From Patescibacteria group bacterium (GTDB lineage Bacteria; Patescibacteriota; Minisyncoccia; Minisyncoccales; JAHIOY01): DNA of 10,708 nucleotides. A program made the translations under genes and the position numbers. Shown here piece by piece: positions 1-7,037 of the stretch. Location: NCBI GenBank assembly GCA_018894495.1, contig JAHIOY010000132.1, positions 1 to 10,708 on the forward strand, read 5' to 3'. The notes below the pieces were generated by a model, which worked only from the letters and a program-made list of their open reading frames with translations, had not been told where the DNA came from and made no database searches. Within the stretch, counting starts at the first letter, position 1, and each line of letters opens with the position of its first letter.

Positions 1-1
1 A

Positions 2-523
2 GTCAGCGCTAAAATTATCGGCTGGCGGTTTAGCCGGCAAATTACGGCATACATAAAAATTCTTGAGGATTATATTTTTAAAAATAATCTGCCGGTAAAA
101 CTTGAACTTATTCCGCTTGATTCAAAAGAATTTAGGGCAAGGGTGCTTCAGCGATATCCGGACGCGAGCGACGCGGAATTTTTCCTGCGGTTTTCCAAAG
201 CGCCGGTTATCGGCGACATAAAAGTTAAAAAAATTAAAGGGCTAGAATATGAAATTGAAGCGATTGACACTTTTTCAACTAACGAGGACGGCTGGCTGGT
301 AAATTGCCAGTGGGATTTTGATTATCAGGAAGGCCATTTTGCGGCGGATAAAGATTATGTTTTGTCGCGGGAGAAAATTAAAGACAAGAAAAAAGGCGAG
401 CAGTTTAAGGCGATTTTAACGGCAAAGCATATTTTTGAGAAAATAGGTGAATATACAATCGCCTGCAAGGTTCAAGATAATCTGGCAGGAGAGACAATTT
501 TTAGTAAAAAGATAAAAATTTAG
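2..523 (+). CDS. 3'-terminal part of a protein, possibly the C-terminus of a type III DNA methyltransferase (Mod)
   Basis: The reading frame is open from base 2, so the gene begins upstream of the window; an internal GTG at 143 is not needed as a start. About 173 residues are visible. The first part is charged and helical, with the stretch FRARVLQRYPDASDAEFFLRF near residues 47-67. The last ~85 residues look like a beta-rich domain with PKD-like character: a WDFDY segment, then KHIFEKIGEYTIACKVQDN close to the end. A tail of this kind, directly before a DUF3800 gene and a Res-type helicase, suggests the C-terminus of a type III adenine methyltransferase, but no methyltransferase motif (FxGxG, DPPY) lies in the visible part. 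The family call is therefore mostly contextual inference. The stop is 2 nt before the next ATG, so the two genes are probably co-transcribed. Confidence 0.6.
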   Translation, partial: VSAKIIGWRFSRQITAYIKILEDYIFKNNLPVKLELIPLDSKEFRARVLQRYPDASDAEFFLRFSKAPVIGDIKVKKIKGLEYEIEAIDTFSTNEDGWLVNCQWDFDYQEGHFAADKDYVLSREKIKDKKKGEQFKAILTAKHIFEKIGEYTIACKVQDNLAGETIFSKKIKI

Positions 524-525
524 TT

Positions 526-1356
526 ATGGATAAATTTTTCGCTTTTATTGATGAAACCGGAATTTTGGACGAATCAAAAGAAATTCAGCCCTATTTTGGT
601 ATTGGTCTGCTTAAAATTAACGAAGTCGCTTTGATTACCGAAGAATTAACAAAAAGGCATTACGATTATTATTCTTTACAAAAAGAGAAAAGAAAAAAAA
701 TGATTAAAAATTTGAAAAATAGCCCCAAAGAATTATCCGCCGAAGAACTGAATTTACTTTTGTTGTCCACAAGGCATTATGAATACAAATTTACCAAAAT
801 TACGCCAACCACCATAGAGAAATACAAACAATTTTTGGATACGGCTTTTCAATTCCCCCTGTATTTTTGCACCCTCGTAATTGACAAAAACGACCCGAAT
901 TTTAAGCGGACTATATATAAAAACTATTGGGAAGCGTATATTTCCTATTCAAAATTGATTTCTAAATATAATTGCTATGATGGAACAGCGGCGATAATCG
1001 CCGATTATATGAATAGACCATCTGAAAGCGAAAAATATTTTGAAAAAGAGTTAGATTCTTTATCGGGAGTTTTTAGAACAATCAGAGCTAATTCAGAATC
1101 ATTTTTACTTTTACAATTAACGGATTTATTGTTAGGTTCGGTGGTTTTTCAGTGGCGCCAGTCAAATGGTTTCGTGAAAAATTCAAACAGAGCAAAAGCA
1201 AAAATAGAATTCGTAAATTATTTAATAAGCAAATTAAAAATTCCAGTAGAGAAAAGAAGCAATTATCCATTAGCCCAAAAGATTACCTGCAATAATCCGT
1301 ATTTTAGTGTTTGGCCATTGAAATTATCCGAAGAAAACAAAAACGGGGGTGTCTAG
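526..1356 (+). CDS. DUF3800 family protein (RNase H-like fold, putative metal-dependent nuclease)
   Basis: This 276-residue protein has the hallmarks of DUF3800: FIDETG at residues 7-12 (acidic D9, E10), IIADYMN at 157-163 (D160) and LLQLTDLLLG at 195-204 (D200). Those acidic residues are spaced as expected for a metal site in an RNase H-like fold. DUF3800 genes are often seen in defence and mobile regions, but I know of no settled biochemical role. The ATG lies 2 nt after the upstream stop, with no clear Shine-Dalgarno sequence. The gene sits between a possible Mod fragment and a Res-type helicase, so it may be an accessory of that restriction system (inference). Its last codons form the 5' arm of a terminator, so helicase transcription probably needs readthrough or its own promoter. 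Confidence 0.85.
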   Translation: MDKFFAFIDETGILDESKEIQPYFGIGLLKINEVALITEELTKRHYDYYSLQKEKRKKMIKNLKNSPKELSAEELNLLLLSTRHYEYKFTKITPTTIEKYKQFLDTAFQFPLYFCTLVIDKNDPNFKRTIYKNYWEAYISYSKLISKYNCYDGTAAIIADYMNRPSESEKYFEKELDSLSGVFRTIRANSESFLLLQLTDLLLGSVVFQWRQSNGFVKNSNRAKAKIEFVNYLISKLKIPVEKRSNYPLAQKITCNNPYFSVWPLKLSEENKNGGV

Positions 1357-1376
1357 AATACTAGACTCCCCGTTTT
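1340..1376 (+). terminator. Rho-independent terminator overlapping the DUF3800 stop
   Basis: AAAACGGGG (1340-1348) pairs with CCCCGTTTT (1368-1376) and GTCTAG (1351-1356) pairs with CTAGAC (1361-1366). There is one small internal mismatch and an AATA loop. The 5' arm contains the last codons and the TAG stop. The closing TTTT is short but belongs to a strong GC-rich stem. A smaller GC hairpin (1382-1394) follows without a U tract. Confidence 0.75.
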
Positions 1377-1439
1377 GCGACCGGGGATACCCCGATCCAC
1401 TACTTGAATAATAGCACAAATTTAGAAGTCAAGCAAGAG

Positions 1440-1448
1440 TTATCCACA
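1440..1448 (+). promoter_or_regulatory. TTATCCACA, perfect match to the DnaA-box consensus
   Basis: The nine bases match the E. coli DnaA box exactly and end 10 nt before the helicase ATG. There is only one copy, with no cluster, no AT-rich unwinding element and no dnaA or dnaN nearby, so this is not an origin. It could be a regulatory DnaA site or a chance match. The 102-nt gap around it (1357-1458) has no convincing -35/-10 pair; AATAAT at 1408-1413 lacks a partner. Confidence 0.25.
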
Positions 1449-1458
1449 GATAGAAATT

Positions 1459-3513
1459 ATGCATTACTTTTTTAAACAACACGAGGAAAATTTTAAGAAA
1501 TGGCGAAATTCGGGATATCAAGGCATTTCACAGGTTGGCGTTAATTTTTTGAAGCATTTAGGTTCGCGAAATTTTAAGCCGGATTTGAAAGCGGTAAAGT
1601 TTTGGAATGAAAAACAATGGAAAAAAGTTCAACTGGAAGCGATTGAACGATGCGTTTATTCTTTTGAGGTTTTGGGCGAGAAAGATTTATTGACTAATAT
1701 CGTTACCGGTGGCGGCAAAACGACAATTATCGGTGCCCTCATCGCTTATATGATGATTGTGCATAACCAATACAAATTTTTAATTCTTACGCCGAATACG
1801 ATTGTGCGGGAACGGTTAGACGATGAATTTGACACGGATTCGCCAACCTATATTTACAATGTTTTTCCGTTTTTCTTTAATTCTTTTGAAACCTTAAAAA
1901 CAAGAATTTCATTGTATAAAATGCAGCCAACTGCCAGCGCGGCCGGTATTCGCTCGGGAACGATTATTTTAGGCAATATCCATCAAATATACGAGAGGAC
2001 AGAAAATAAAAAAGTGTTAATGAAAAATATTGATAAAATTTGCATATTTAATGATGAAGCCCATAATACAAAAGCCGAGCAATACGATAAACTGCTTTAT
2101 GAGTTTAAGATAAAGGATAAAAGATTTTTTCGGCTTGATACAACCGCCACCCCAGACAGATTAGATGGAAGTCATCCGGATAGCAAAATGATTTTTGTTT
2201 ATGATATCGCGCAAGCATTGGCAGACAAAATTATTAAACGACCAATTGTTTTTCACCCGGATATCAGAAAAGTGAAACTAACTTATGAGGATTTAGAAAC
2301 CGGCAAAACAATTTCCGCGGAAGAAGTGCCTTGGGAGGAAATTGAAAAACGGAAAATCCCCGCTCGACGCTATATCACGAGCTTAAAACCAATGCGTCAG
2401 CAAATAGCCATTGCCTGCGAACTTTTGAAAGAGCAAGTAATGAGAACTCCTAAACCCTATAAACCGCTTCTATTTTTGATTACATTTTCTATTGAAGACG
2501 CTAAAAATATTGCCAGAGAACTTGAAAAAATAGGCGGGAAATATGGAATTAAGAAAATTCTTTTGGTTCATAATAAACAAGAAGAAGAATTAAAAAAAGA
2601 GGCGCGGGATTTGAATAAAAATCCGCAGACAAAATATGACGCAGTGGTATCAGTGTTAATGCTTCGGGAGGGTTGGGATGTGCGCAATATTTCGGTCGTG
2701 CTGCTTTTCAGGAAATTTTGCTACAAAGAAGTCGATGGTCAAAAATTCTCGGTTTATGGGCCGCAAGTTATAGGCAGGGGATTGCGGAGAATGAGCAAAA
2801 GCCCTGACCAATGGGAAATGCTTTTTATTGTAGACCACCCGATTTTAAAACATAAATGGCTTTGGGATAATTTAAGGGCAACTCAGTATCCTGATGTTTT
2901 AGATCCGTCTAATATTATTATTGACGAGAAAAAAATTCCTCAAGAAAAAAATGCCGGGAAAATAGATGAAGGTGAAAAAACATTAGAGAACGCGGCAGAA
3001 GAAACTTTTGATAGAAGCAAATGGGGCGAGACACCTGGTCCGCCGGAGATTTTAGAACCAATCTACGAGTGGCAAAAATTTTTGGACGAACATAAATATG
3101 ATTTTAACCGAATAAATATTGAGCAAGATATTGAAAAAATTAAAAGTTTAAATATTGAAACCGAACATGTGACGATGGGAAAAGCGGATATACCGGAAGT
3201 TGAAGTGCAAAAAATAGCCAAAGCCACCAGAACAGAAGATTGGTCAATAGAAGAATTGAAAAAACAATTAGTGAAACAAGTTCATTTAATTACTAAATAC
3301 GCGCTTTTGGAATACGACAGAAACCCCGATGAAAGACAGGTGGTTTTGGTTAAAATCATTCGGGACCACATCAAGAAAAGATTGCTCAGTGGCAGTGATA
3401 TTGAAGATTCAACAGATGAAGCATTGTTAAGCCGTTTGTGGGCGATTATTGACCAAGTAAGAGATATTTTTATGAGACCTGAACTTATTGAAGGCATATT
3501 TACGAGTAAATAA
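1459..3513 (+). CDS. SF2 DEAD/DEAH helicase, type III restriction Res-like subunit lacking a fused nuclease domain
   Basis: The 684-residue protein carries ordered SF2 motifs: Walker A TGGGKTT (83-89), DEAH (199-202) in IFNDEAHN, motif III TTATPDR (228-234), motif V LREGWDVRN (402-410) and motif VI QVIGRGLRR (436-444). LREGWDVRN followed by GRGLRR is typical of Res subunits of type III restriction enzymes and related SF2 translocases. In that family a PD-(D/E)xK nuclease usually follows as a C-terminal domain. Here the C-terminal part (from about 500) is charged and helical without such a motif, and the chain ends where a separate nuclease gene begins one base later. The expected role is ATP-driven translocation or unwinding on DNA as part of restriction. 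The ATG at 1459 is the first start in a clean frame after the terminator; no strong Shine-Dalgarno is visible. Confidence 0.9.
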   Translation: MHYFFKQHEENFKKWRNSGYQGISQVGVNFLKHLGSRNFKPDLKAVKFWNEKQWKKVQLEAIERCVYSFEVLGEKDLLTNIVTGGGKTTIIGALIAYMMIVHNQYKFLILTPNTIVRERLDDEFDTDSPTYIYNVFPFFFNSFETLKTRISLYKMQPTASAAGIRSGTIILGNIHQIYERTENKKVLMKNIDKICIFNDEAHNTKAEQYDKLLYEFKIKDKRFFRLDTTATPDRLDGSHPDSKMIFVYDIAQALADKIIKRPIVFHPDIRKVKLTYEDLETGKTISAEEVPWEEIEKRKIPARRYITSLKPMRQQIAIACELLKEQVMRTPKPYKPLLFLITFSIEDAKNIARELEKIGGKYGIKKILLVHNKQEEELKKEARDLNKNPQTKYDAVVSVLMLREGWDVRNISVVLLFRKFCYKEVDGQKFSVYGPQVIGRGLRRMSKSPDQWEMLFIVDHPILKHKWLWDNLRATQYPDVLDPSNIIIDEKKIPQEKNAGKIDEGEKTLENAAEETFDRSKWGETPGPPEILEPIYEWQKFLDEHKYDFNRINIEQDIEKIKSLNIETEHVTMGKADIPEVEVQKIAKATRTEDWSIEELKKQLVKQVHLITKYALLEYDRNPDERQVVLVKIIRDHIKKRLLSGSDIEDSTDEALLSRLWAIIDQVRDIFMRPELIEGIFTSK

Positions 3514-3514
3514 T

Positions 3515-3886
3515 ATGATTAGCAAAAAAGGGACATTGACCAACCTTAAAAAAAGTCCTGTCGGCAAGGAGAATTATGATTCGGCTTTGGAACGAGAATA
3601 TATGGTTGAGTTAGAACGCGATGCAGCCGTAACAAAATGGACAAAAAAACACGGAATAAAAATTCCTTACAAAATTTTAGGTTTTTCGCATGACTATTTC
3701 CCGGATTTTTTAGTGGAATATAAAGACGGGCATAAAGAAATTCACGAAACAAAAGGATTGCCCTTGTTGCTTTGGTTATCTACCAAATTAAAACGCGAAG
3801 CCGCAGAAGTATATTTTGAAAAATTGGAATGGAAATACAAAATGATTACTAAAGGCAGAGAGGCGTTTTATAATAAAAAACGATGA
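3515..3886 (+). CDS. Small PD-(D/E)xK endonuclease, probable detached nuclease domain of the type III Res
   Basis: I place the start at ATG 3515, one base after the helicase TAA. A TTG nine codons upstream (3488) would overlap the helicase and is less likely. The 123-residue product has an upstream acidic helix (SALEREY, E26 and E28), then YFPDFLVEYKDG with P63-D64, then EIHETKG with E78-x-K80. This is the PD...ExK catalytic pattern of the restriction-endonuclease fold, with the spacing seen in nuclease domains that follow Res helicases. The protein is far shorter than a complete restriction enzyme and has no helicase or specificity domain, so it most likely works with the preceding helicase as a split Res subunit. 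A TnsA-like or phage DUF1064-like nuclease is an alternative. The TGA stop overlaps a downstream ATG. Confidence 0.82.
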   Translation: MISKKGTLTNLKKSPVGKENYDSALEREYMVELERDAAVTKWTKKHGIKIPYKILGFSHDYFPDFLVEYKDGHKEIHETKGLPLLLWLSTKLKREAAEVYFEKLEWKYKMITKGREAFYNKKR

Positions 3887-4056
3887 GTTGGTTAAAATCG
3901 GTCTTCGTTTTGGGGCTCATCTTGTATTGTACAAGACTGGGGCTTGACAAGGTTTTTATTTTAGTTAAGATTGAGACGGATAATGAATATACACGAAGAA
4001 TTGAATATCTTAGACAAAGGTGGCGGTTGATAATTTTTATGACTTTTTGTGTCTAA
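3883..4056 (+). CDS. Possible 57-residue protein with ATGA overlap, unknown function
   Basis: The frame starts at ATG 3883, four bases overlapping the nuclease TGA (ATGA arrangement typical of translational coupling), and ends at TAA 4054-4056, which merges into the following terminator. The product has a hydrophobic N-terminal stretch (SVFVLGLILY), a charged middle (ETDNEYTRRIEYLRQ) and a hydrophobic end (LIIFMTFCV). It is unrecognised. Position favours a real gene, whereas length and lack of a known family leave open that it is chance reading of a 170-nt spacer. It might be a small membrane or accessory protein of the cassette. Confidence 0.35.
   Translation: MSWLKSVFVLGLILYCTRLGLDKVFILVKIETDNEYTRRIEYLRQRWRLIIFMTFCV
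3944..3971 (+). promoter_or_regulatory. Weak promoter candidate (TTGACA, 16 nt, TAAGAT)
   Basis: A perfect -35 hexamer TTGACA (3944-3949) is followed at 16 nt by TAAGAT (3966-3971), 4/6 to TATAAT. It lies inside the possible 57-codon ORF and upstream of the 4057 terminator, so as a 23S promoter it would have to be read through. It may be chance. No better promoter is visible in 4085-4130. Confidence 0.2.
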
Positions 4057-4084
4057 AAAAACCGCTTCCTTAAAAGCGGTTTTT
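4057..4084 (+). terminator. Rho-independent terminator ending the restriction cassette
   Basis: AAAAACCGCTT (4057-4067) and AAGCGGTTTTT (4074-4084) form a perfect 11-bp stem with a 6-nt loop and a terminal run of five T. The A-rich 5' side makes it potentially bidirectional. It separates the defence genes from the rRNA unit. Confidence 0.88.
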
Positions 4085-4130
4085 GATTGGTAGATTGAGC
4101 AAGAAGGTACCTTGAAAAGTAAATATGGAA

Positions 4131-4155
4131 TGTGGTTATTAATTGCTAGCTAAGG
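4131..4155 (+). other. 23S precursor processing stem, 5' arm
   Basis: Positions 4134-4155 are the exact reverse complement of 9332-9353 (22 bp, perfect). Three more outer pairs (4131-4133 with 9354-9356) include one G-U. A long helix joining the ends of pre-23S rRNA is the usual RNase III substrate for 23S maturation. It fixes the limits of the gene and shows that everything between, introns and inserts included, is one transcript. Confidence 0.88.
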
Positions 4156-4293
4156 TAAATTATTTAGGTTACGGGCAGATGGAGGATGCCTTGGGATATC
4201 GAGGCGATGAAGGACGTGGGGTGTCTGCGATAAGCCCCGGGGAGGTGACTACCAACCTTTGATCCGGGGATTTCCGAATGGGGAAACCTAGCA

Positions 4294-4453
4294 CTGCGAA
4301 AAGCGGTGCTGTCGCACCGTTTCGCATTGCTTTCCTACGAAATTACGAATCAATACGAATTTACGAATATTTACAAAATTAAGAAAAATTTTATTCGTAT
4401 ATTCGTAAAAAATTAGTAATTCGTAGTAGAGCACCGCGAAGCGGTGCGAAGCG
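4294..4453 (+). other. Insert C in 23S, near helix 9
   Basis: Between the conserved GAATGGGGAAACC and GTGAAACATC blocks the gene is about 110 nt longer than E. coli. The insert opens with a GC-rich hairpin (CGGTGC/GCACCG inside GCGAAA/TTTCGC), continues with a long AT-rich hairpin (4335-4426: CTACGAA.TTAC against GTAATTCGTAG, with repeated ACGAAT / ATTCGT words), and closes with the perfect hairpin GCACCGCGAAGCGGTGC (4431-4447). Helix 9 is a known site of intervening sequences in some bacterial 23S genes. Limits are approximate. Confidence 0.7.
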
Positions 4454-4501
4454 AACCCGCTGAAGTGAAACATCTCAGTAAGCGGAGGAAAAGAAAACAA
4501 T

Positions 4502-4518
4502 CCGTTGCTTTGCAACGG
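4502..4518 (+). other. Small extra hairpin in 23S
   Basis: CCGTTGC-TTT-GCAACGG is a perfect 7-bp hairpin where E. coli has only a few bases between CAACC and GATTCCCCC. It is an unusually compact insertion in domain I. Confidence 0.6.
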
Positions 4519-4560
4519 ACATTCCCCCAGTAGCGGCGAGCGAAAAGGGAAAAGCCAAAA

Positions 4561-4734
4561 CTCGTTTGTGCTTCACTAACGTTCAGCACAAACTCGTAGT
4601 TAAAAGTGAAAAGTTAAAAGTTAAGGTATGCACTTCGCGCATGATTATATAGTTGTCGCGTAGCGACACCTAAATTTTGCACTTTGAACTTTAAACTTTA
4701 AACTTGAGTGCTGAGCGATAGCGAAGCACGAACG
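4561..4734 (+). repeat. 23S insert family B, copy 1
   Basis: The insert separates AAAGCCAAAA from GGGGTTGTAAG of domain I, around E. coli nt 270-300. It begins with a TTGTGCTTCACTAACGTTC block followed by AGCAC, runs into TTAAAAGT words, holds two small hairpins (near 4627-4642 and 4653-4667), then runs back through ACTTTAAACTTTAAACTT and ends with GTGCTGAGCGATAGCGAAGC followed by ACGAACG. The terminal arms are imperfect inverted repeats, so the whole element folds as one long hairpin. It matches copy 2 at 5861 in both arms and in plan, while the AT-rich middle has diverged. Confidence 0.78.
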
Positions 4735-5055
4735 GGGGTTGTAAGTTAGATGCGTTCTGGGCTTGTGTCCAGAGAGGATATAGAAACCATGTAATTTGAT
4801 TAGTCAAAGGATCCTGGAAAGGACGGCCAGAGAAGGTAATAGCCCTGTAGACGAAAATTATTACATGTCCTTAGTGTCTAAACTTTAGTACCTCGGGAAA
4901 AGAAAACCCTGAGGGAAGCAGGCTGGACTACATAGCCAAGGCTAAATACTACGATATCACCGATAGTGCACCAGTACCGTGAGGGAAAGGTGAAAAGTAG
5001 GGGGGTGACCCCGGTGAAATAGAACCTGAAACCATTTGCCCACAAAGAGTCAGAG

Positions 5056-5242
5056 CCTTGTGCTTCGCACAAGGAAATTCGAAGCACGAAATCCGAAATC
5101 CGAAACAATACCAAAATTCAAATGACCAAAATTCAAAACTTTACTTATAAGAAAAGAAGGTTTTGAACATTGAAATTTCGAATTTAGAATTTGTTTCGAA
5201 TTTCGAATTTAGAATTTCGGATTTTCTCGCGCGGAGCGCGAG
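5056..5242 (+). repeat. 23S insert family A, copy 1 (helix 25)
   Basis: The element starts with the perfect hairpin CCTTGTGC-TTC-GCACAAGG, continues AAATTCGAAGCACGAA then ATCCGAAATCCGAAACAA, has an AT-rich middle with TTCGAATTTAGAATT words, and returns through GAATTTCGGATTTT into the perfect hairpin CTCGCGC-GGA-GCGCGAG (5226-5242). Its first 35 nt and last ~32 nt are identical to copy 2 at 6558. Flanks GTCAGAG and GTGATGGCGTAC align with the two sides of E. coli helix 25, a classic site of intervening sequences. Confidence 0.82.
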
Positions 5243-5860
5243 GTGATGGCGTACATATTGGAGATCGAACCAACGAGTTCCCGCTTTTTCTTTGTTTAAG
5301 TCCTTCTGGGACGGAAGCGCAGCGAAAGCGAGCGTTAAAAGCGCATTTATTAGAGAAGGCGGGAGACCCGAAGCCGAGCGAGCTTGCCATGGCCAGGGTG
5401 AGTGCCGCTGAAAAGCGGCAGGAGGCCCGAACCCGTGAGCCGTTCAATACTCTGGGATGAGCTGTGGTAAGTAGTGAAAAGCTAATCGAGCTCGGTAATA
5501 GCTGGTTCTCCCCGAAATAACTTTAGGGCTAGCCCTGTTTTTTAGTTTTTCCGGAGGTAGAGCACTGGAAAGAATGTCCTGGAGAAATCCAGATATCCTT
5601 ACCAAACTCCGAATGCCGGAAGAAATTTGACAGGAGTTAGAACTTGGGCGCTAAGGTCCAAGCTCGAGAGGGAAAGAGCCCAGATCTTCATCTAAGGTTC
5701 CTAAATTCGAGCTAAGTGTATTAAAGGAAGTGGGGTTCCAGAGATAGTTAGGAGGTTAGCTTAGAAGCAGCTACCCTTTAAAAAGTGCGTAATAGCTTAC
5801 TAACTAAGGGATCCTGCGCCGAAGATTAACGGAACTAAGCTCGGTACCGAAGATAAGAAT

Positions 5861-6007
5861 CGTTCGTGCTTCACTAATGTTCAGCACTCACTCAAGTTAA
5901 AAATTAAAAGTTTAAAGTTAAAAGTTACAATTTAAAATTCAAAATTTTTAACTTTTCATTTTTAACTTTTAACTTAGCGAGTGCCGAGCGGTAGCGAGGC
6001 ACGAGCG
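5861..6007 (+). repeat. 23S insert family B, copy 2 (helix 45)
   Basis: CGTTCGTGCTTC (5861-5872) can pair without mismatch, using two G-U pairs, with GAGGCACGAGCG (5996-6007). The pairing continues imperfectly inward for about 15 more bases. The middle is an AT-rich hairpin of TTAAAAGTT words facing TTAACTTTTAACTT. The left block TCGTGCTTCACTAATGTTC and right block GTGCCGAGCGGTAGCGAGGC repeat copy 1 with a few, mostly pairing-neutral changes. The flanks CCGAAGATAAGAA and GATGGTAGGGGAGC place it at helix 45, another classic intervening-sequence site. Confidence 0.8.
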
Positions 6008-6557
6008 ATGGTAGGGGAGCATCTCCATTGCTGAGAAGCCCGACCGAGAGGAAGGGTGGAGCGATGGGGAGTGAGAATGTTGGTATGAGTAACCGCAATG
6101 CTGCTGAAAAAGCGGCACACCGAAAGCCCAAGGTTTCCTTGGCAACGGTTTTCGACCAAGGGTTAGGCGGTCCTAAGGCGCAGCTGAAAAGCGAGGCCAA
6201 TGGACAGTCGGTTAATATTCCGACCCTTCAGCCCTTTTTTGAAGAGTGACACAGCTAATCTCTCTGGGAGGATTATTGGATTTCCGAGACCCCGCCCTCT
6301 ATGTTCATGACCAAGTTTACTTAACTTTATTGTATTTTTAAATACTGCGATAAGTTAATTGACTTTGGTGATGGGTTTAGAGGGCGGGGCGCCCCAGCGA
6401 CACGGCTGTCTAGAAAAGCTCTTGGAGTTAAGAGGGTTGGATCCGTACCGAAAACCGACACAGGTGGGCTGGCGTAAATGCGCCAAGGTGAACGGGTGAA
6501 ACCTCGTTAAGGAACTCGGCAAAAAAGTACCCGTAAGTTCGCAATATGGGTTGCCTA

Positions 6558-6725
6558 CCTTGTGCTTCGCACAAGGAAATTCGAAGCACGAAGCACGAAA
6601 TCCGAAACAAATTCTAATTACCAAAATCCAAAATTCCAAACCGTTTGGAAAATTTGAATTTAGAATTTTGAATTTGTTTAGAATTTCGATATTCGAATTT
6701 CGGATTTTCTCGCGCGGAGCGCGAG
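6558..6725 (+). repeat. 23S insert family A, copy 2 (about helix 63)
   Basis: It has the same clamp hairpins as copy 1: CCTTGTGC-TTC-GCACAAGG at 6558-6576 and CTCGCGC-GGA-GCGCGAG at 6709-6725. The AT-rich centre differs (CCAAAATCCAAAATTCCAAA; TTTGAATTTAGAATTTTG). A GCACGA word replaces one ATCCGA word of copy 1, as expected for a drifting short tandem array. The flanks GGGTTGCCTA and GCGGGCTGCAAC place it in domain IV near helix 63. Confidence 0.82.
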
Positions 6726-7037
6726 GCGGGCTGCAACAAAAGTACCCCTGGCGACTGTTTATCAAAAACACAGGTCCCTGCTAATTGGCAACAAGATGTA
6801 TAGGGGCTGAGTCCTGACCAGTGCTGGAATGTTAAACCTGACGGTAACTGCCAAGTGGTGGTTGCTGATTGGGCTAAGCTCCAGTGAACGTCCGCGGTAA
6901 CTATAACCGTGTTAAAGTAGCGTAACCCCTTGTCAGGTAAGAAATTGCCTGTCTAGAGAGTGATCTCTAGAAAAAATTCGGCTAATAACGGTGAAACCTT
7001 ATTAATTTTATGATAAAATAAGGTAATACCGTGGGAA

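Noticed and set aside
1382..1394. CGGGGATACCCCG as a second terminator
   Set aside because: It has a 3-nt loop, no U tract and only a 5-bp stem. It may support the preceding terminator but is not convincing alone.
1440..1448. Replication origin at TTATCCACA
   Set aside because: It is a single box without a cluster, unwinding element or dnaA/dnaN neighbours.
4335..4426. Repeated ACGAAT / ATTCGT words suggesting a CRISPR or tandem array
   Set aside because: There are no regular repeat-spacer units; the words face each other in a single hairpin.
5184..5460. Open frames of 87-89 codons on both strands
   Set aside because: They lie in 23S rRNA domain I/II and insert A copy 1. The translations are only readings of rRNA and of the AT-rich hairpin.
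5925..6249. Open frames on both strands around insert B copy 2
   Set aside because: This is conserved 23S sequence plus a hairpin insert, with no protein family visible.
6285..6386. Long hairpin CCCCGCCCTCT / AGAGGGCGGGG as a possible further insert
   Set aside because: This part of domain III is no longer than in E. coli (H54-H59), so it is a lineage-specific helix rather than an added element.
6355..6784. Frames of 138 codons on the minus strand and 77 on the plus strand
   Set aside because: They overlap 23S domain III/IV and insert A copy 2. The minus-strand frame resembles the 4878-5114 and 5184-5447 minus-strand frames only because the inserts are repeats.
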